Shown: one piece after another, positions 15,809 to 25,811 of the stretch
Position numbering within the stretch: the first letter of the stretch is position 1
Layout: every line of letters begins with the position of its first letter
Source: Pelomonas sp. V22
GTDB taxonomy: Bacteria; Pseudomonadota; Gammaproteobacteria; Burkholderiales; Burkholderiaceae_C
Direction: 5' to 3'
DNA length: 64,000 nt
Assembly: GCF_030014915.1 (NCBI RefSeq)
Contig: NZ_JAGIXS010000001.1
Coordinates: 1,178,001 to 1,242,000, forward strand
Program-made: the position numbers and the translations under genes
Notes under the pieces: model-generated
What the model was told of the DNA's origin: nothing
The model's database searches: none
Seen by the model: only the letters and a program-made list of their open reading frames with translations

Positions 15809-16466
15809 GTTCGAGCAGCCAGCGCTGCAGTTCAGGAACGGAATGGCAAATATGCAGCGCGCCGAATGACGTGAGATCGGCAGGGTCATGCGCGCCATAG
15901 CCGACGGCCAGGCTGGCCGTGCCGGCGTTTTGCGCCAGCAGCAGGTCGTGACTGGTGTCGCCGATCATCAAGGTGCGCTCGGGTTCGGCGCCGAACTCGC
16001 GCATCAGCTGCAAGAGCATGGTCGGGTCGGGCTTGCCGGCGGTTTCGTCGGCCGTCCGGGTGCCGTCGAACAGGCCTTGCAAATCGGGCGCCTGCAACAC
16101 CCGGTCCAGGCCGTTGCGACTCTTGCCGGTGGCCACGGCCAGCCAGTGGTGGCGGGCCTTCAGCGCTCGCAGCAGGTCCAGCGCCCCGTCGAACAGGCTC
16201 AGCTGGTCTTCAGCCGCAAAAAAGTGGCGGCGAAAGGCCTGGCCCAGTTCGGGATAGCGCTCGCGCGGCAGCGTCGGCATCGCATGGGCCAGGGCCTGGT
16301 AGAGGTCCAGGCCGATCACGTAGCTGGCCTGCTCGTCCGTGGGCACGGGCAGGCCGAGGTCGGCGGCCGCCCGCTGGATGCACTGGCCGATCAGCGCCGT
16401 CGAGTCGTAGAGCGTGCCGTCCCAATCGAAGACGATCAGGTCGAAGCGCTGCGGCCGGCTGCTCAT
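15801..16466 (-). CDS. HAD-superfamily hydrolase, phosphoglycolate-phosphatase-like
   Basis: This 221-residue HAD subfamily IA phosphatase carries the nucleophile motif F-D-W-D-G-T-L-Y-D-S (about 11-20). Motif II is A-T-G-K-S-R, motif III is G-K-P-D-P, and motif IV is I-G-D-T-S-H-D, with a helical cap between motifs I and II. The W in D-W-D-G and the rluC neighbourhood fit the HAD protein found next to rluC in many proteobacteria. The true substrate may be phosphoglycolate or another small phosphate ester. The ATG at 16466 overlaps the rluC stop by 4 bp. Confidence 0.88.
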   Translation of the reverse strand: MSSRPQRFDLIVFDWDGTLYDSTALIGQCIQRAAADLGLPVPTDEQASYVIGLDLYQALAHAMPTLPRERYPELGQAFRRHFFAAEDQLSLFDGALDLLRALKARHHWLAVATGKSRNGLDRVLQAPDLQGLFDGTRTADETAGKPDPTMLLQLMREFGAEPERTLMIGDTSHDLLLAQNAGTASLAVGYGAHDPADLTSFGALHICHSVPELQRWLLEHA

Positions 16467-17503
16467 GGCTGCACCGCTTTCACCAGCGCCGCGCACTCGG
16501 GCGGCAACTCGGCCTGCAGCTCTATCGTCTCGCCGCTGGCCGGGTGCGTGAACTGCAGGCGCTTGGCATGCAGGAACATGCGGTCGAACTTCAGCGGGCC
16601 GCGGGCGATGGCGCGGTTGGCTTCGAAGTCACCGTACTTGGGGTCGCCGACGATGGGGTGGCCCGCATGGGCCAGGTGCACGCGGATCTGGTGGGTGCGG
16701 CCGGTCTTGATGGTCACGTCGAGCAGGCTGTAGCCCTTGAGCTTCTGGGCGACGCGCACCAGACTGATCGAGCGCTTGGCCTGCTCGGCCTGCGGATCGA
16801 GCGAGTTCTCGACCGCCCTCACCCAGCGTTCGCCATCGCTGCCGATGAACTTCAGCAGCGGCACATCGATCACCTTCTTGTTCGCGGCCCATTCGCCGAT
16901 CACCAGGGCCGCATAGGTCTTGCCGGTCTCGCGCTCGCGGAATTGGTCCTGCAGAGCGGTCAGCGCACTGCGCTTCTTGGCGATCAGCAAGAGGCCGGAG
17001 GTTTCCTTGTCAAGGCGGTGCACCAGTTCCAGGAACTTGGCCGTCGGCCTTGCCTGGCGCAATTGCTCGATCACGCCGAAGGAGACGCCCGAACCGCCAT
17101 GCACGGCCACGCCGGCCGGCTTGTTGAGGGCGATCAGGTGCTCGTCTTCAAAGACGATGGGGAATTCCCGGGGCGGCACGGCCGGCGCTGCTGCTTTTTC
17201 GGGCAGGCGCACCGGCGGCACGCGGACCTCGTCGCCGATCTCCAGCCGGGTGTCGGCCTGGGCGCGGCCCTTGTTCACCCGCACCTCGCCGGCGCGGATC
17301 ACGCGGTAGACATGGGTCTTGGGCACACCCTTCAACTCGCGCAGCAGGAAGTTGTCCAGACGCTGGCCGGCCGAACCTTCGTCCACGATCACGCGGCGAA
17401 CCTGGGGTTTGTCCGGGGTGCTGTTTGTCGCTGGGACGGGTGGCGGGGCCTGCTTCGCAGCGGCGGGGCGCTGGGTTTTGGCCCGTATAATGTTGCTGAC
17501 CAC
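16463..17503 (-). CDS. rluC: 23S rRNA pseudouridine synthase RluC
   Basis: This 346-residue enzyme isomerises uridines to pseudouridine in 23S rRNA (positions 955, 2504 and 2580 in E. coli). An N-terminal S4 RNA-binding domain (about 38-95, G-Q-R-L-D-N-F-L-L-R-E-L) is followed by the RsuA/RluC catalytic domain with the active-site Asp in H-R-L-D-K-E-T-S-G. It also has G-R-T-H-Q-I-R-V-H and H-P-I-V-G-D-P-K-Y-G. The start is a GTG at 17503. The gene diverges from rne across about 650 bp; RluC next to RNase E is a conserved proteobacterial arrangement. It heads the rluC-HAD-Rieske-S49 operon. Confidence 0.93.
   Translation of the reverse strand: MVSNIIRAKTQRPAAAKQAPPPVPATNSTPDKPQVRRVIVDEGSAGQRLDNFLLRELKGVPKTHVYRVIRAGEVRVNKGRAQADTRLEIGDEVRVPPVRLPEKAAAPAVPPREFPIVFEDEHLIALNKPAGVAVHGGSGVSFGVIEQLRQARPTAKFLELVHRLDKETSGLLLIAKKRSALTALQDQFRERETGKTYAALVIGEWAANKKVIDVPLLKFIGSDGERWVRAVENSLDPQAEQAKRSISLVRVAQKLKGYSLLDVTIKTGRTHQIRVHLAHAGHPIVGDPKYGDFEANRAIARGPLKFDRMFLHAKRLQFTHPASGETIELQAELPPECAALVKAVQP
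17486..17491 (+). promoter_or_regulatory. Perfect TATAAT element, candidate rne promoter -10
   Basis: TATAAT occurs at 17486-17491, inside the start of rluC and pointing towards rne. No good -35 hexamer lies 16-18 bp upstream, so the call rests on the -10 match and on divergent-promoter logic. Transcription from here would give an rne leader of about 650 nt. Confidence 0.4.
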
Positions 17504-18150
17504 AAGTCCGCTCTAAGTGTTTGATTTTTCAGATTTTAGCCGTGCGAGCAGCACGGAAACGCTGAAAGCTGACAGTGGCGACTAGGGAAGGAACGCAAGT
17601 TCCTGCCTGGTCAAACAACCCGGTGATGCAAGGTGCCATCGCGGCAAGCGGGCCTGCTCCCCAAGTGAGCAGGCGGCGAGCGGCGTAGCACCCGAAGCGC
17701 AAGTAGAGAAGAACGAGCCATGCCGGCCTCGCCTGTGAGCAAGGGCGGCATCAGACAAAGGTTTTTTGAGCCGTCAGGCCGGTCGACGATTCGTTCGACC
17801 GCCTGGTGGCAGCGTCCAACAGTCCGCGCCATGAGCACGAATCCCCCCACCCCCCACCGCCTTCGCGCGCTGCCCCGGCCTCTTGCCGGCGCAGCCCTCG
17901 GCCGTGGCCGGGCCGCAGCGCCAAGAGCGCTGCGTCAACGGGACCCTGCTACTGCGCCGTCTGTCGTCACGCACGCGCCAACGCTGCGTCGCTGAAGCGA
18001 AGCCCGGCTTCGATCAGCACCAGTCCAGGGCGATTCCTTCCTCGGTTCCTCACGAAAGCGCATGCATCGAACAGTCGCCCTGGCCGGCCTCCGGTCAGGC
18101 GACGGCATGCTGCGCGCCAAGCCATACAGCCGGCGCGCGAGGAGTGATGT
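17504..18150 (+). ncRNA. Long 5' leader of rne with several hairpins
   Basis: These 647 bp have no convincing gene. Read on the plus strand they form stable stem-loops. AGGAAC-GCAA-GTTCCT (around 17590-17605) has a GNRA-type tetraloop, and CCTGCTC...GAGCAGG lies at about 17653-17673. T-rich stretches occur near 17520-17540 and 17760. RNase E mRNAs in other proteobacteria carry long structured leaders through which RNase E represses its own synthesis; this region is the likely equivalent here. Short open frames inside it show no family resemblance, so I treat them as noise. Confidence 0.55.
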
Positions 18151-21100
18151 ATGAAGCGTATGTTGATCAACGCGACGCAGCAGGAAGAGCGGCGTCTTGC
18201 AATCGTTGATGGCCAGAAGCTGCTGGACTTCGAGACCGAAATCGAAGGCCGTGAGCAGCGCAAGGGCAATATCTACAAGGCGGTCGTGACCCGCGTCGAG
18301 CCTTCGCTCGAAGCCTGTTTCGTCGACTACGGCGAAGACCGCCATGGTTTCCTGCCCTTCAAGGAAATCGCCCGCCAGTATTTCCGCGAAGGCGTGGACG
18401 TGCGCAGCGCGCGCATCCAGGACTGCATCCGCGAAGGCCAGGAACTGCTGGTCCAGGTAGAGAAGGAAGAGCGCGGCAACAAGGGCGCTGCCCTGACGAC
18501 CTTCGTGTCGCTGGCGGGCCGCTACCTGGTCTTGATGCCCAACAACCCGCGTGGTGGTGGCGTGAGCCGTCGCATCGAGGGCGAAGACCGCGAAGAACTG
18601 AAGGAAAACCTCGACCAGCTCGAGTACCCCAAGGGCATGAGCCTGATCGCCCGCACTGCCGGCATCGGTCGCTCGGCCGCCGAGCTGCAGTGGGACCTGA
18701 ACTACATGCTCAAGCTCTGGAGCGCGATCGATGACGCGTCCAAGGGCGGCAAGGGCGCCTACCTGATCTACCAGGAATCGAGCCTGGTGATCCGCGCGAT
18801 CCGCGACTACTTCACGGCCGACATCGGCGAGATCCTGATCGACACCGACGACCTGTTCGAACAGGCCCACCAGTTCATGAACCACGTGATGCCCGACCAG
18901 GGTCATCGCGTGAAGCGCTACCGCGACGACGCGCCGCTGTTCAGCCGTTTCCAGATCGAACACCAGATCGAAACCGCCTTCAGCCGCACCGTCAACCTGC
19001 CTTCGGGCGGCGCCATCGTGATCGACCACACCGAAGCCCTGGTCTCGGTGGACGTCAACTCGGCCCGCGCCACCCGTGGCGGCGACATCGAGGAAACCGC
19101 GACCCGCACCAACCTCGAAGCCGCAGATGAAATCGCGCGCCAGATGCGCCTGCGCGACCTGGGCGGCCTGATCGTCGTCGACTTCATCGACATGGAAGAG
19201 TCGAAGAACCGCCGCGAGGTCGAACAGCGCCTGCGCGATGCGCTGCGCCAGGACCGCGCCCGTGTTCAGTTCGCCTCGATCAGCAAGTTCGGCCTGCTGG
19301 AACTGAGCCGCCAGCGCCTGCGCCCAGCGCTGAGCGAAGGCAACCACATCACCTGCCCGCGTTGCAATGGCACGGGCCACATCCGCGACACCGAGTCCAG
19401 CGCGCTGCAGATCCTGCGCATGGTCCAGGAAGAAGCGATGAAGGACAACACGGCCGCCGTGCACGTTCAAGTGCCGGTGGAAGTGACCTCCTTCCTGCTG
19501 AACGAGAAGCGGACCGAGATCACCAAGATCGAGCTGAAGCAGCGCGTCACCGTGCTGCTGGTGCCGAACCGCCATCTCGAGACGCCCAACTACAAGCTGG
19601 AGCGCCTGCGCCACGACGACCCGCGTCTGGAAAACCTGCAGGCCAGCTACACCATGATCGAAGAGTCGACCGATGAGGTCGGCATCACCCGCCGTGGTGG
19701 CGACGACAAGGGCAAGAGCAAGCAGGAGCCGGTGATCAAGGGCATCCTGCCCGAGTCGCCCGCACCGATCGCCCTGCCGAAGCCGGAACCTGTGGCCAAG
19801 GCCGCTGCGCCGGTGGCAGCCCCGGTGGCCGCTCCGGCCGCTGGCGGCGGCTTCATGGGCTGGCTGAAGAAGGTCTTTGGCGGCGAGCCGGCTCCGGTGG
19901 CCGAGCCCGTCAAGGCACCGGCTGAAGCCAAGCCCGCTGGTGAGCGCAAGGACGGCAAGCGCGGCGAAGGCCGTGGTGGCCGTGGTGAGCGCGGTGGCCG
20001 TGGCGGCGAGCGAGGTGAACGCAGCGAGCGCGGCGGTGAGCGCGCGGAACGTGGTGAGGGTCGCGGCGGCCGTGGCGGCCGTGGTGATGCCAAGCCGCAG
20101 GAAGCCCGTGGCGAAGCCGGCCGCAACGAGGGCCAGCGCGGCCGCCGTGGCGACGCCGCCAAGCCCGAGGGCCAGGAGGCTCGCGGCGAGCAGCAGCAAC
20201 GTGGTGAACGCGCTGAGCGTGGCGAGCGCGGCGAACGCGGCGGCCGCCAGCGCGGTGAGCGCAACGAGCGTCCGGTCGAGACCGGCGCCCAAGCTGCTCA
20301 AGCTGAGCTGGCCGGTAAGCCCGAAGCGCTGATCGACAACCCGGCCTTTGCCGACACCCAACCCGACGGTATCGAAGCCGCCGCTGGTGAAGCGAGCAGC
20401 GAAGAGCGCCAGGGCCGCCGCCGCCGCCGCCGTGGTGGCCGCGACCGTGGCCAGGAAGGCAGCGAAGGCCAGGCCGCTCAACCTGAAGGTGCTGAAGGCA
20501 CAGAGGCCGCTGCAGGCAATGCCGCTGGCGACGAGGCGCAAGCAGCCGCAGCGACCGATGGCGACGCGCCTGCCACGCCCGCCGAAGGTGGCGAAGAAGG
20601 CCGCGACGGCCGCCGCCGTCGCAGCCGCGACCGCTACCGCCGCGAGCGCCGTGAAGACGGCAGCAGCGCTGACGGTGCCGCACCGACCCAGCTGGAACTG
20701 GGTGCTCCGGCCCCGGTGTACCTGAGTGGCGATGGTGATGGCGACGGCGATACGCCGACCGCACCGCCGCCGGATGGCCCGACGGCGCCCCCGCCCGATG
20801 GCCCCACCGCGCCGCCGCCTGACGGCCCGACGGCACCGCCGCCGGATTCGGTCACCGCACCGGTCGCGCCGCCGCCGGATGGCCCGTCGCCCGTCGCACC
20901 GCCGCCCGATACAACCGCCAAGCTCGCCGCAGCAGCACCGGTGGAACGCTTCGAGCTGCCGGTCGACTCACTGCACGCCGTGGCCGAGTCCGCCGGTCTG
21001 CAATGGGTGAACTCGGATGCCGACAAGATCCGCGAAGTCCAGGCCGCCATCGCTGCCGAGCCCAAGCCGGTCCGCGTGCCGCGCGAGCGGCCGCCGGTGG

Positions 21101-21186
21101 TCCAGCCCGATGAGGGACCGCTGGTCCTGGTCGAGACCAAGAAGGATCTCAGCCAGATCAAGCTGCCTTTTGAGGCCCAGAGCTGA
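18151..21186 (+). CDS. rne: Ribonuclease E
   Basis: RNase E is the 1011-residue endoribonuclease that starts mRNA decay and rRNA/tRNA processing and scaffolds the degradosome. The N-terminal half is conserved: M-K-R-M-L-I-N-A, an S1 domain (about 37-120, ending in G-F-L-P-F-K-E-I), and catalytic Asp residues in V-S-V-D-V-N-S and [10 protein letters not shown]. The zinc link C-P-R-C-N-G-T-G-H is at about 405-413. From about residue 525 the sequence is disordered: a G-W-L-K-K-V-F-G helix near 570, a long Arg/Gly/Glu-rich tract (about 595-715), a second Arg-rich patch (about 820-840), then Pro-rich repeats. These tails normally bind RNA, membrane and degradosome partners. A strong terminator follows the stop. 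Confidence 0.96.
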   Translation: MKRMLINATQQEERRLAIVDGQKLLDFETEIEGREQRKGNIYKAVVTRVEPSLEACFVDYGEDRHGFLPFKEIARQYFREGVDVRSARIQDCIREGQELLVQVEKEERGNKGAALTTFVSLAGRYLVLMPNNPRGGGVSRRIEGEDREELKENLDQLEYPKGMSLIARTAGIGRSAAELQWDLNYMLKLWSAIDDASKGGKGAYLIYQESSLVIRAIRDYFTADIGEILIDTDDLFEQAHQFMNHVMPDQGHRVKRYRDDAPLFSRFQIEHQIETAFSRTVNLPSGGAIVIDHTEALVSVDVNSARATRGGDIEETATRTNLEAADEIARQMRLRDLGGLIVVDFIDMEESKNRREVEQRLRDALRQDRARVQFASISKFGLLELSRQRLRPALSEGNHITCPRCNGTGHIRDTESSALQILRMVQEEAMKDNTAAVHVQVPVEVTSFLLNEKRTEITKIELKQRVTVLLVPNRHLETPNYKLERLRHDDPRLENLQASYTMIEESTDEVGITRRGGDDKGKSKQEPVIKGILPESPAPIALPKPEPVAKAAAPVAAPVAAPAAGGGFMGWLKKVFGGEPAPVAEPVKAPAEAKPAGERKDGKRGEGRGGRGERGGRGGERGERSERGGERAERGEGRGGRGGRGDAKPQEARGEAGRNEGQRGRRGDAAKPEGQEARGEQQQRGERAERGERGERGGRQRGERNERPVETGAQAAQAELAGKPEALIDNPAFADTQPDGIEAAAGEASSEERQGRRRRRRGGRDRGQEGSEGQAAQPEGAEGTEAAAGNAAGDEAQAAAATDGDAPATPAEGGEEGRDGRRRRSRDRYRRERREDGSSADGAAPTQLELGAPAPVYLSGDGDGDGDTPTAPPPDGPTAPPPDGPTAPPPDGPTAPPPDSVTAPVAPPPDGPSPVAPPPDTTAKLAAAAPVERFELPVDSLHAVAESAGLQWVNSDADKIREVQAAIAAEPKPVRVPRERPPVVQPDEGPLVLVETKKDLSQIKLPFEAQS
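20758..20853 (+). repeat. Four tandem 24-bp repeats encoding TAPPPDGP in rne
   Basis: Four consecutive 24-bp units (20758, 20782, 20806, 20830) encode Thr-Ala-Pro-Pro-Pro-Asp-Gly-Pro; the last unit ends Ser-Val. Two looser V-A-P-P-P-D copies follow up to about 20910. Third-base differences between units (for example GGCCCG versus GGCCCC) show they are not freshly duplicated. The tract lies in the disordered tail and may vary between strains. Confidence 0.9.
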
Positions 21187-21210
21187 TCGCCTGCGATCTG
21201 ACTCAAAATA

Positions 21211-21243
21211 CGCGCCGCCGGGTCAACGCCCGGCGGCGTTTTC
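21211..21243 (+). terminator. Rho-independent terminator of rne
   Basis: The arms CGCCGCCGGG (21213-21222) and CCCGGCGGCG (21229-21238) form a ten-pair stem around a 6-nt loop, followed at once by TTTT. It lies 25 bp after the rne stop and before the transporter gene. Confidence 0.9.
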
Positions 21244-21290
21244 ACATGATCGCCACAAGCATCACCTGACTACATACAGAGAGACAAGCC

Positions 21291-22844
21291 GTGACCATCG
21301 CCCTAGACCCCAGCAGCAAGGCTGCCAGCGCGCCCAAGATGCCGCCGCAGATTCCGTACATCATCGGCAACGAGGGATGCGAGCGATTCAGCTTCTACGG
21401 CATGCGCAACATCCTCACCGTGTTCCTGATGACCAGCCTGCTGCTGTCCATCCCGGAGCCGCTGCGCAAGGGCGAGGCCAAGGATGTGTTCCACACCTTC
21501 GTCATCGGCGTCTACTTCTTTCCGCTGCTCGGTGGCTGGCTGGCCGACCGCTTCTTCGGCAAGTACAACACCATCTTCTGGCTGAGCCTGCTGTACTGCG
21601 TGGGCCATGCCTTCCTGGCCGTGTTCGAGAACAACCTGCAGGGCTTCTATACCGGCCTCTTCCTGATTGCCCTCGGGTCGGGCGGCATCAAGCCGCTGGT
21701 TAGCAGCTTCGTCGGCGACCAGTTTGACAAGAGCAACCGCTCGCTGGCCCAGAAGGTCTTCGACGGCTTCTACTGGATCATCAACTTCGGTTCCTTCTTC
21801 GCCTCGCTCCTGATGCCGATCTTCCTGAAGGAATTCGGCGCCAGCGTGGCCTTCGGCATTCCGGGCATCTTCATGCTGATCGCCACGATCATCTTCTGGT
21901 CGGGCCGCAAGAAATACATCCACGTGAAGCCCACGGCCCACGAGGACCCGAACAGCTTCCTGAAGGTGGTGCGCACGGCCCTGAGCCAGGGCGGCACCGG
22001 CCGCGCCGTGGCCATCGTCGGCGTGCTGCTGGCAGCGGCCAGCCTGAGCTTCTACAAGGACATCGGCATCGTGGCCGCGCTGTGCTCGGCCCTGGTGCTG
22101 GTGATGGGCTTTGGCGGCATCGGCGCGTGGATCGAACTGCCTCGCGCCACGCCCAAGCATGGCGAAGCCGCCGTCGACGCCGTCCGTACCGTGCTGCGCC
22201 TGCTGGTGCTGTTCGCGCTGGTGACGCCGTTCTGGTCGCTGTTCGACCAGAAGGCATCGACCTGGATCCTCCAGGCCGACCAGATGACCAAACCCGAATG
22301 GTTCCAGTCCTCGATGATGCAGGCGCTGAACCCGGCGCTGGTGATGATCCTGATCCCGTTCAACAACGTGGTGCTCTACCCGCTACTGAACCGCCTGGGT
22401 CTGAAGATCACTGCGCTTCGCCGCATGGGCGCTGGCATCGCCTTCTCGGGCCTGGCCTGGATCGTGGTGGGCGGCATCCAGTTGTGGATCGACGATGGCC
22501 ACAGCATGAACATCCTGTGGCAGATCCTGCCCTATGCCCTGCTGACCTTCGGCGAAGTGCTGGTCTCGGCCACCGGCCTGGAGTTCGCCTACAGCCAGGC
22601 GCCGCTGGCGATGAAGGGGGTGATCACCAGCTTCTGGAACCTCTCGGTCACCATCGGCAACCTGTGGGTGCTGCTGGCCAATTCCAGCGTCAAGGGCGAG
22701 GCCGTGACCGACTACATCAAGAGCACCGGCACCAGCGTGACCGCCTTCCAGATGTTCTTCTTCGCCGGCTTTGCGTTGGTGGCGGCGGCACTGTTCGGGC
22801 TCTATGCCCGGCGCTACCCCTTGCAGGACAACTACAGGAAGTGA
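21291..22844 (+). CDS. Proton-dependent oligopeptide transporter (POT/PTR2 family)
   Basis: This 517-residue inner-membrane symporter of the POT branch of the major facilitator superfamily imports di- and tripeptides with protons. The signature E-R-F-S-F-Y-G-M-R near residue 31 carries the proton-coupling E-x-x-E/R-F-x-Y-Y-type motif in the variant form G-C-E-R-F-S-F-Y-G. P-L-L-G-G-W-L-A-D-R-F-F-G-K-Y is the first PTR2 signature, and F-Y-W-I-I-N-F-G-S the second. About 12-14 membrane segments are expected. The start is GTG 21291 with AGAGAG upstream. It is isolated by the rne terminator and converges on acpS. Confidence 0.9.
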   Translation: MTIALDPSSKAASAPKMPPQIPYIIGNEGCERFSFYGMRNILTVFLMTSLLLSIPEPLRKGEAKDVFHTFVIGVYFFPLLGGWLADRFFGKYNTIFWLSLLYCVGHAFLAVFENNLQGFYTGLFLIALGSGGIKPLVSSFVGDQFDKSNRSLAQKVFDGFYWIINFGSFFASLLMPIFLKEFGASVAFGIPGIFMLIATIIFWSGRKKYIHVKPTAHEDPNSFLKVVRTALSQGGTGRAVAIVGVLLAAASLSFYKDIGIVAALCSALVLVMGFGGIGAWIELPRATPKHGEAAVDAVRTVLRLLVLFALVTPFWSLFDQKASTWILQADQMTKPEWFQSSMMQALNPALVMILIPFNNVVLYPLLNRLGLKITALRRMGAGIAFSGLAWIVVGGIQLWIDDGHSMNILWQILPYALLTFGEVLVSATGLEFAYSQAPLAMKGVITSFWNLSVTIGNLWVLLANSSVKGEAVTDYIKSTGTSVTAFQMFFFAGFALVAAALFGLYARRYPLQDNYRK

Positions 22845-22865
22845 TGCGGCGGCGAGGCCCGCTGC

Positions 22866-23258
22866 TCAGCGGGTCTCGACCACCACAAAGGCCGCGGCGT
22901 ACTCGCTCTCGTCGCTGACCGTCACATGGGCCCTCAAGCCCTTGGCCTCGAACCAGGCGGCCAGTTCGCCATGCAGACGGATCTCGGGCTTGCCGCTCGC
23001 GGCCTTGACGATCTCGCAGGCGCGCCAGGTCATCGGCATGCGCATGCCCATGCCTATCGCCTTGGAGAAGGCCTCCTTGGCAGAGAAGCGCGTGGCCAGG
23101 TAGGCCACGCCGCGCGCTTCCACCTTGGCCCGCCGTTCGCGGAACACGGCCAGCTCATGCGGGCCCAGCACCTTCTCGGCAAAGCGCTCGCCGCGCCGCT
23201 CCAGCGTCTCGCGAATACGGCGGATGTCGCAGATGTCGGTGCCTATTCCGTAAATCAT
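22866..23258 (-). CDS. acpS: Holo-[acyl-carrier-protein] synthase
   Basis: AcpS is a 130-residue phosphopantetheinyl transferase that moves the 4'-phosphopantetheine arm from CoA onto the Ser of AcpP; acpP is 10 kb away in this window. Visible motifs are the Mg-binding I-G-T-D-I-C-D-I at the N-terminus and the second signature [13 protein letters not shown] (about 57-70). V-T-V-S-D-E is found near the C-terminus where most homologues have S-x-S-H. It is the last gene of the lepB-rnc-era-recO-pdxJ-acpS run and begins 4 bp after the pdxJ stop. Confidence 0.95.
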   Translation of the reverse strand: MIYGIGTDICDIRRIRETLERRGERFAEKVLGPHELAVFRERRAKVEARGVAYLATRFSAKEAFSKAIGMGMRMPMTWRACEIVKAASGKPEIRLHGELAAWFEAKGLRAHVTVSDESEYAAAFVVVETR

Positions 23259-23262
23259 GGGA

Positions 23263-24045
23263 TCAGCCGTAGGCGCGCTGGATGCTGCGCTGGTACTCGC
23301 GCACCGTCTCGGTGTAGCCCAGCTCCAGCGCATCGGCGATCAGCGCATGGCCGATCGACACCTCCTGCACACCAGGCACGGCTTGCAGGAACTTCGTCAG
23401 GTTCTCGCGGTTGAGGTCGTGGCCGGCATTGATGCCGAGGCCCACGGCCAGCGCCGCTTGCGCCGTGGCCGTGAAGCCGGCCAGCACCTCGGCCTCGCGC
23501 GGCGTGCCAAAGCTGCTCGCGAAGGTCTCGGTATAGAGTTCGATGCGCTCGGCGCCCAGTTCGGCCACGAACGGCATCGCGGCGGGCAGCGGGTCCATGA
23601 AGAGGCTCACGCGCACGCCCAAGGCCTTGCACTCGGCGATCAAGGGTTGCAGCCGCTCCATGTCGGCCGGCAGGTTCCAGCCGTGATCGGAGGTGAACTG
23701 GTCCTCGCTGTCGGGCACGAAGGTGACCTGATGGGGCCGCAGCTCGCGCACGAAGTCCATCAGGTTCTGTGTCGGGTTGCCCTCGATGTTGTATTCGGCC
23801 TGGGGCCAGGTCTTGAGCAAGGCCGCGAGCTCGTGCACGTCCTGTGTGCGGATATGGCGGGCATCGGGCCGTGGATGGACCGTGATGCCTTGGGCGCCGG
23901 CCAGCAGGCATTGCTCGGCCGCGCGCAGCACGTTCGGAATGACCAGATGCCGCGTGTTGCGCAGCAAGGCCACCTTGTTGACATTGACCGACAGGGCGCA
24001 GCGGCCGCCGTGGCCAGATGCGTCAGGAGCGACAAGTGGGTTCAT
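23263..24045 (-). CDS. pdxJ: Pyridoxine 5'-phosphate synthase
   Basis: PdxJ is a 260-residue TIM-barrel enzyme. It condenses 1-deoxyxylulose 5-phosphate with 3-amino-2-oxopropyl phosphate to pyridoxine 5'-phosphate, the last ring-forming step of DXP-dependent vitamin B6 synthesis. Family motifs are [15 protein letters not shown] at the N-terminus, I-T-V-H-P-R-P-D-x-[16 protein letters not shown], and [12 protein letters not shown]. The recO-pdxJ-acpS order is conserved in many beta- and gammaproteobacteria. Confidence 0.97.
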   Translation of the reverse strand: MNPLVAPDASGHGGRCALSVNVNKVALLRNTRHLVIPNVLRAAEQCLLAGAQGITVHPRPDARHIRTQDVHELAALLKTWPQAEYNIEGNPTQNLMDFVRELRPHQVTFVPDSEDQFTSDHGWNLPADMERLQPLIAECKALGVRVSLFMDPLPAAMPFVAELGAERIELYTETFASSFGTPREAEVLAGFTATAQAALAVGLGINAGHDLNRENLTKFLQAVPGVQEVSIGHALIADALELGYTETVREYQRSIQRAYG

Positions 24046-24058
24046 CTTGGTGAGTCAG

Positions 24059-24841
24059 TCAATTCAGGAGGTTCTGCAGGTCCAACATCACTTGCCGCGT
24101 GCGCAAGGGGCGATGGCCCAGATGATAGAGAAGCAGGCCGCGCAGTACCGTCTTCAGGGCCGGCAGGTCGTCCTGGCAGGCCTGGCGCAGCGCGGCGGGG
24201 CTGCCGTGCAGCAGCGCCGCCTGCAATTGAACCAGGCTGGAGCCGCTGAGCAGGGCCGAATCGTCGCTGGCGGCGATCACGCCGGACTCGGCCGACAAGG
24301 CATAGCGCCGCGCCGGATCCAGCGGCTGCTGGGTCAGCGTGGCCAGGCTCAGGTCTGGCAGCAGGCCCAGCTCGGACAGCAGACGCAGCTCGAAGGCGCG
24401 CAGCGCGGCCTGCGACTGCGCATCCTCGGCGTCATGCAGCTCGGGCAGCGTGGCCGCATAGGCATCGAACAGCGCCGGATGCGGGTCCTGACGCGCCAGC
24501 AGCTTGAGCAAGAGCTCGTTGAGGTAGTAGCCGCTGAAGAGTGCCGCGCCGCCTGGCAGCGTGTTGCCGCCGGCCCATTCGGCCGTGCGCAGCGTCACGA
24601 CCTCGGGCGCCCCCTCTTCCGTCGCCTTGCCCGGCTTGGACAGCCCGACCAGGATGCGCTGAAACGGCAGCAGCACCGCCCGCAGCTGCGAATAGGGCCG
24701 CTTGGCGCCCTTGGCCACCACGGCCAGCCGGCCCTGCTCACGCGTGAACAGGTCCAGGATCAGGCTGGACTCGCTCCAGTCGTAGTGGTGCAGGACGAAG
24801 GCCTGCTGGACGCTGGGGACGCGGCTGGCACGCCCCTTCAT
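24059..24841 (-). CDS. recO: DNA repair protein RecO
   Basis: RecO is the 260-residue mediator of the RecFOR pathway, which loads RecA on SSB-coated gapped DNA. The N-terminal OB-fold starts Q-Q-A-F-V-L-H-H-Y-D-W-S-E-S-S-L-I-L-D and continues R-L-A-V-V-A-K-G-A-K-R-P-Y-S. A helical domain follows with G-Y-Y-L-N-E-L-L-L-K-L-L-A-R and L-R-A-F-E-L-R-L-L. The zinc-binding Cys cluster found in some RecO proteins is absent, as in many proteobacteria. The ATG shares one base with the era stop, so the two genes are translationally coupled. Confidence 0.94.
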   Translation of the reverse strand: MKGRASRVPSVQQAFVLHHYDWSESSLILDLFTREQGRLAVVAKGAKRPYSQLRAVLLPFQRILVGLSKPGKATEEGAPEVVTLRTAEWAGGNTLPGGAALFSGYYLNELLLKLLARQDPHPALFDAYAATLPELHDAEDAQSQAALRAFELRLLSELGLLPDLSLATLTQQPLDPARRYALSAESGVIAASDDSALLSGSSLVQLQAALLHGSPAALRQACQDDLPALKTVLRGLLLYHLGHRPLRTRQVMLDLQNLLN

Positions 24842-25773
24842 CACTCGTAGCCGTAGGAGCGCAAGTGCTCTTCCGTGTCGGCCCAGCCGGAGCGCACCTT
24901 GACCCACAGCTCGAGGAACACGCGACCATCCATCAGATGCTCCAGCTCCTGGCGCGACTCGGAGCCGATGCGCTTGAGCAGCTCGCCGCCCTGCCCGATC
25001 ACCATGCCCTTGTGGGCATCACGCTCGACAACGATGGAGGCCGAGATGCGGCGCAGTTCGCCCTCGTCTTCCCACTTGTCGATGACGACAGTCGAGGTGT
25101 AGGGCAGCTCGTCGCCGGTCAGGCGGAACAGCTTCTCGCGGATGATTTCGCTGGCGAGGAACTTCTCGCTGCGATCGGTCAGCGCGTCTTCGTCGTAGAA
25201 CCAGCCCTGCTCGGGCAGGTAGGGCTTGAGGATCTTGAAGAGCCGCGCCACGTCGGCCGCCTTCTTGGCCGAGATGGGGATGAACTCGCTGAAGTTGCGG
25301 CGCTCCTGCATGCTCTTGAGCCAGGGCGCCAGCTCGGCGCGGCGGTGCACGGCGTCGAGCTTGTTGGCGATCAGCACGACCGGCTTGTCTTCGGGCAGCA
25401 GGGACAGCACCTTGGCATCATCCAACCCGAAGCGGCCGGCCTCGACCACGAAGAGCACCAGGTCCACGTCGCCGAGCACGCCATGCACCGTGCGGTTCAG
25501 GTTGCGGTTCAGCGCGGCGTTGTGCTTGGTCTGGAAGCCGGGCGTGTCGACGAACACGAACTGCGCCTCCTCGACCGTGCGCACGCCGGTGATGCGGTGC
25601 CGCGTGGTCTGCGCCTTGGCCGAGGTGATGCTGACCTTCTGGCCGACCAGGGCGTTCAGGAGCGTCGACTTGCCGACATTGGGCCGGCCGACGATGGCGA
25701 TCAGGCCGCAGCGCTGCGGCAGTTCATTCGCGCCTTCGGTGGAGGGAGGCAGCGGCGGGTTCGATTCAGTCAT
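24841..25773 (-). CDS. era: GTPase Era
   Basis: Era is the 310-residue Ras-like GTPase required for 30S ribosome assembly; it binds the 3' end of 16S rRNA. The G domain shows G1 G-R-P-N-V-G-K-S-T (29-37), the switch I region A-Q-T-T-R-H, G3 D-T-P-G-F, and G4 N-K-L-D. A C-terminal KH domain contains [10 protein letters not shown] ([10 protein letters not shown]). It lies directly after rnc, the usual rnc-era pairing. Confidence 0.97.
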   Translation of the reverse strand: MTESNPPLPPSTEGANELPQRCGLIAIVGRPNVGKSTLLNALVGQKVSITSAKAQTTRHRITGVRTVEEAQFVFVDTPGFQTKHNAALNRNLNRTVHGVLGDVDLVLFVVEAGRFGLDDAKVLSLLPEDKPVVLIANKLDAVHRRAELAPWLKSMQERRNFSEFIPISAKKAADVARLFKILKPYLPEQGWFYDEDALTDRSEKFLASEIIREKLFRLTGDELPYTSTVVIDKWEDEGELRRISASIVVERDAHKGMVIGQGGELLKRIGSESRQELEHLMDGRVFLELWVKVRSGWADTEEHLRSYGYE

Positions 25774-25811
25774 GGTGTGACGGCCGCGAGGCCGCTCGTT
25801 CAATCAGACGC

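Noticed and set aside
17935-20541. Very long open frame on the minus strand opposite rne
   Set aside because: It is the complement of the GC-rich rne gene; its translation is Ala/Thr/Leu low-complexity with no family features, while rne is certain.
20758-20910. CRISPR-like repeat array
   Set aside because: The repeats are in-frame codons for a Pro-rich peptide with no spacers.
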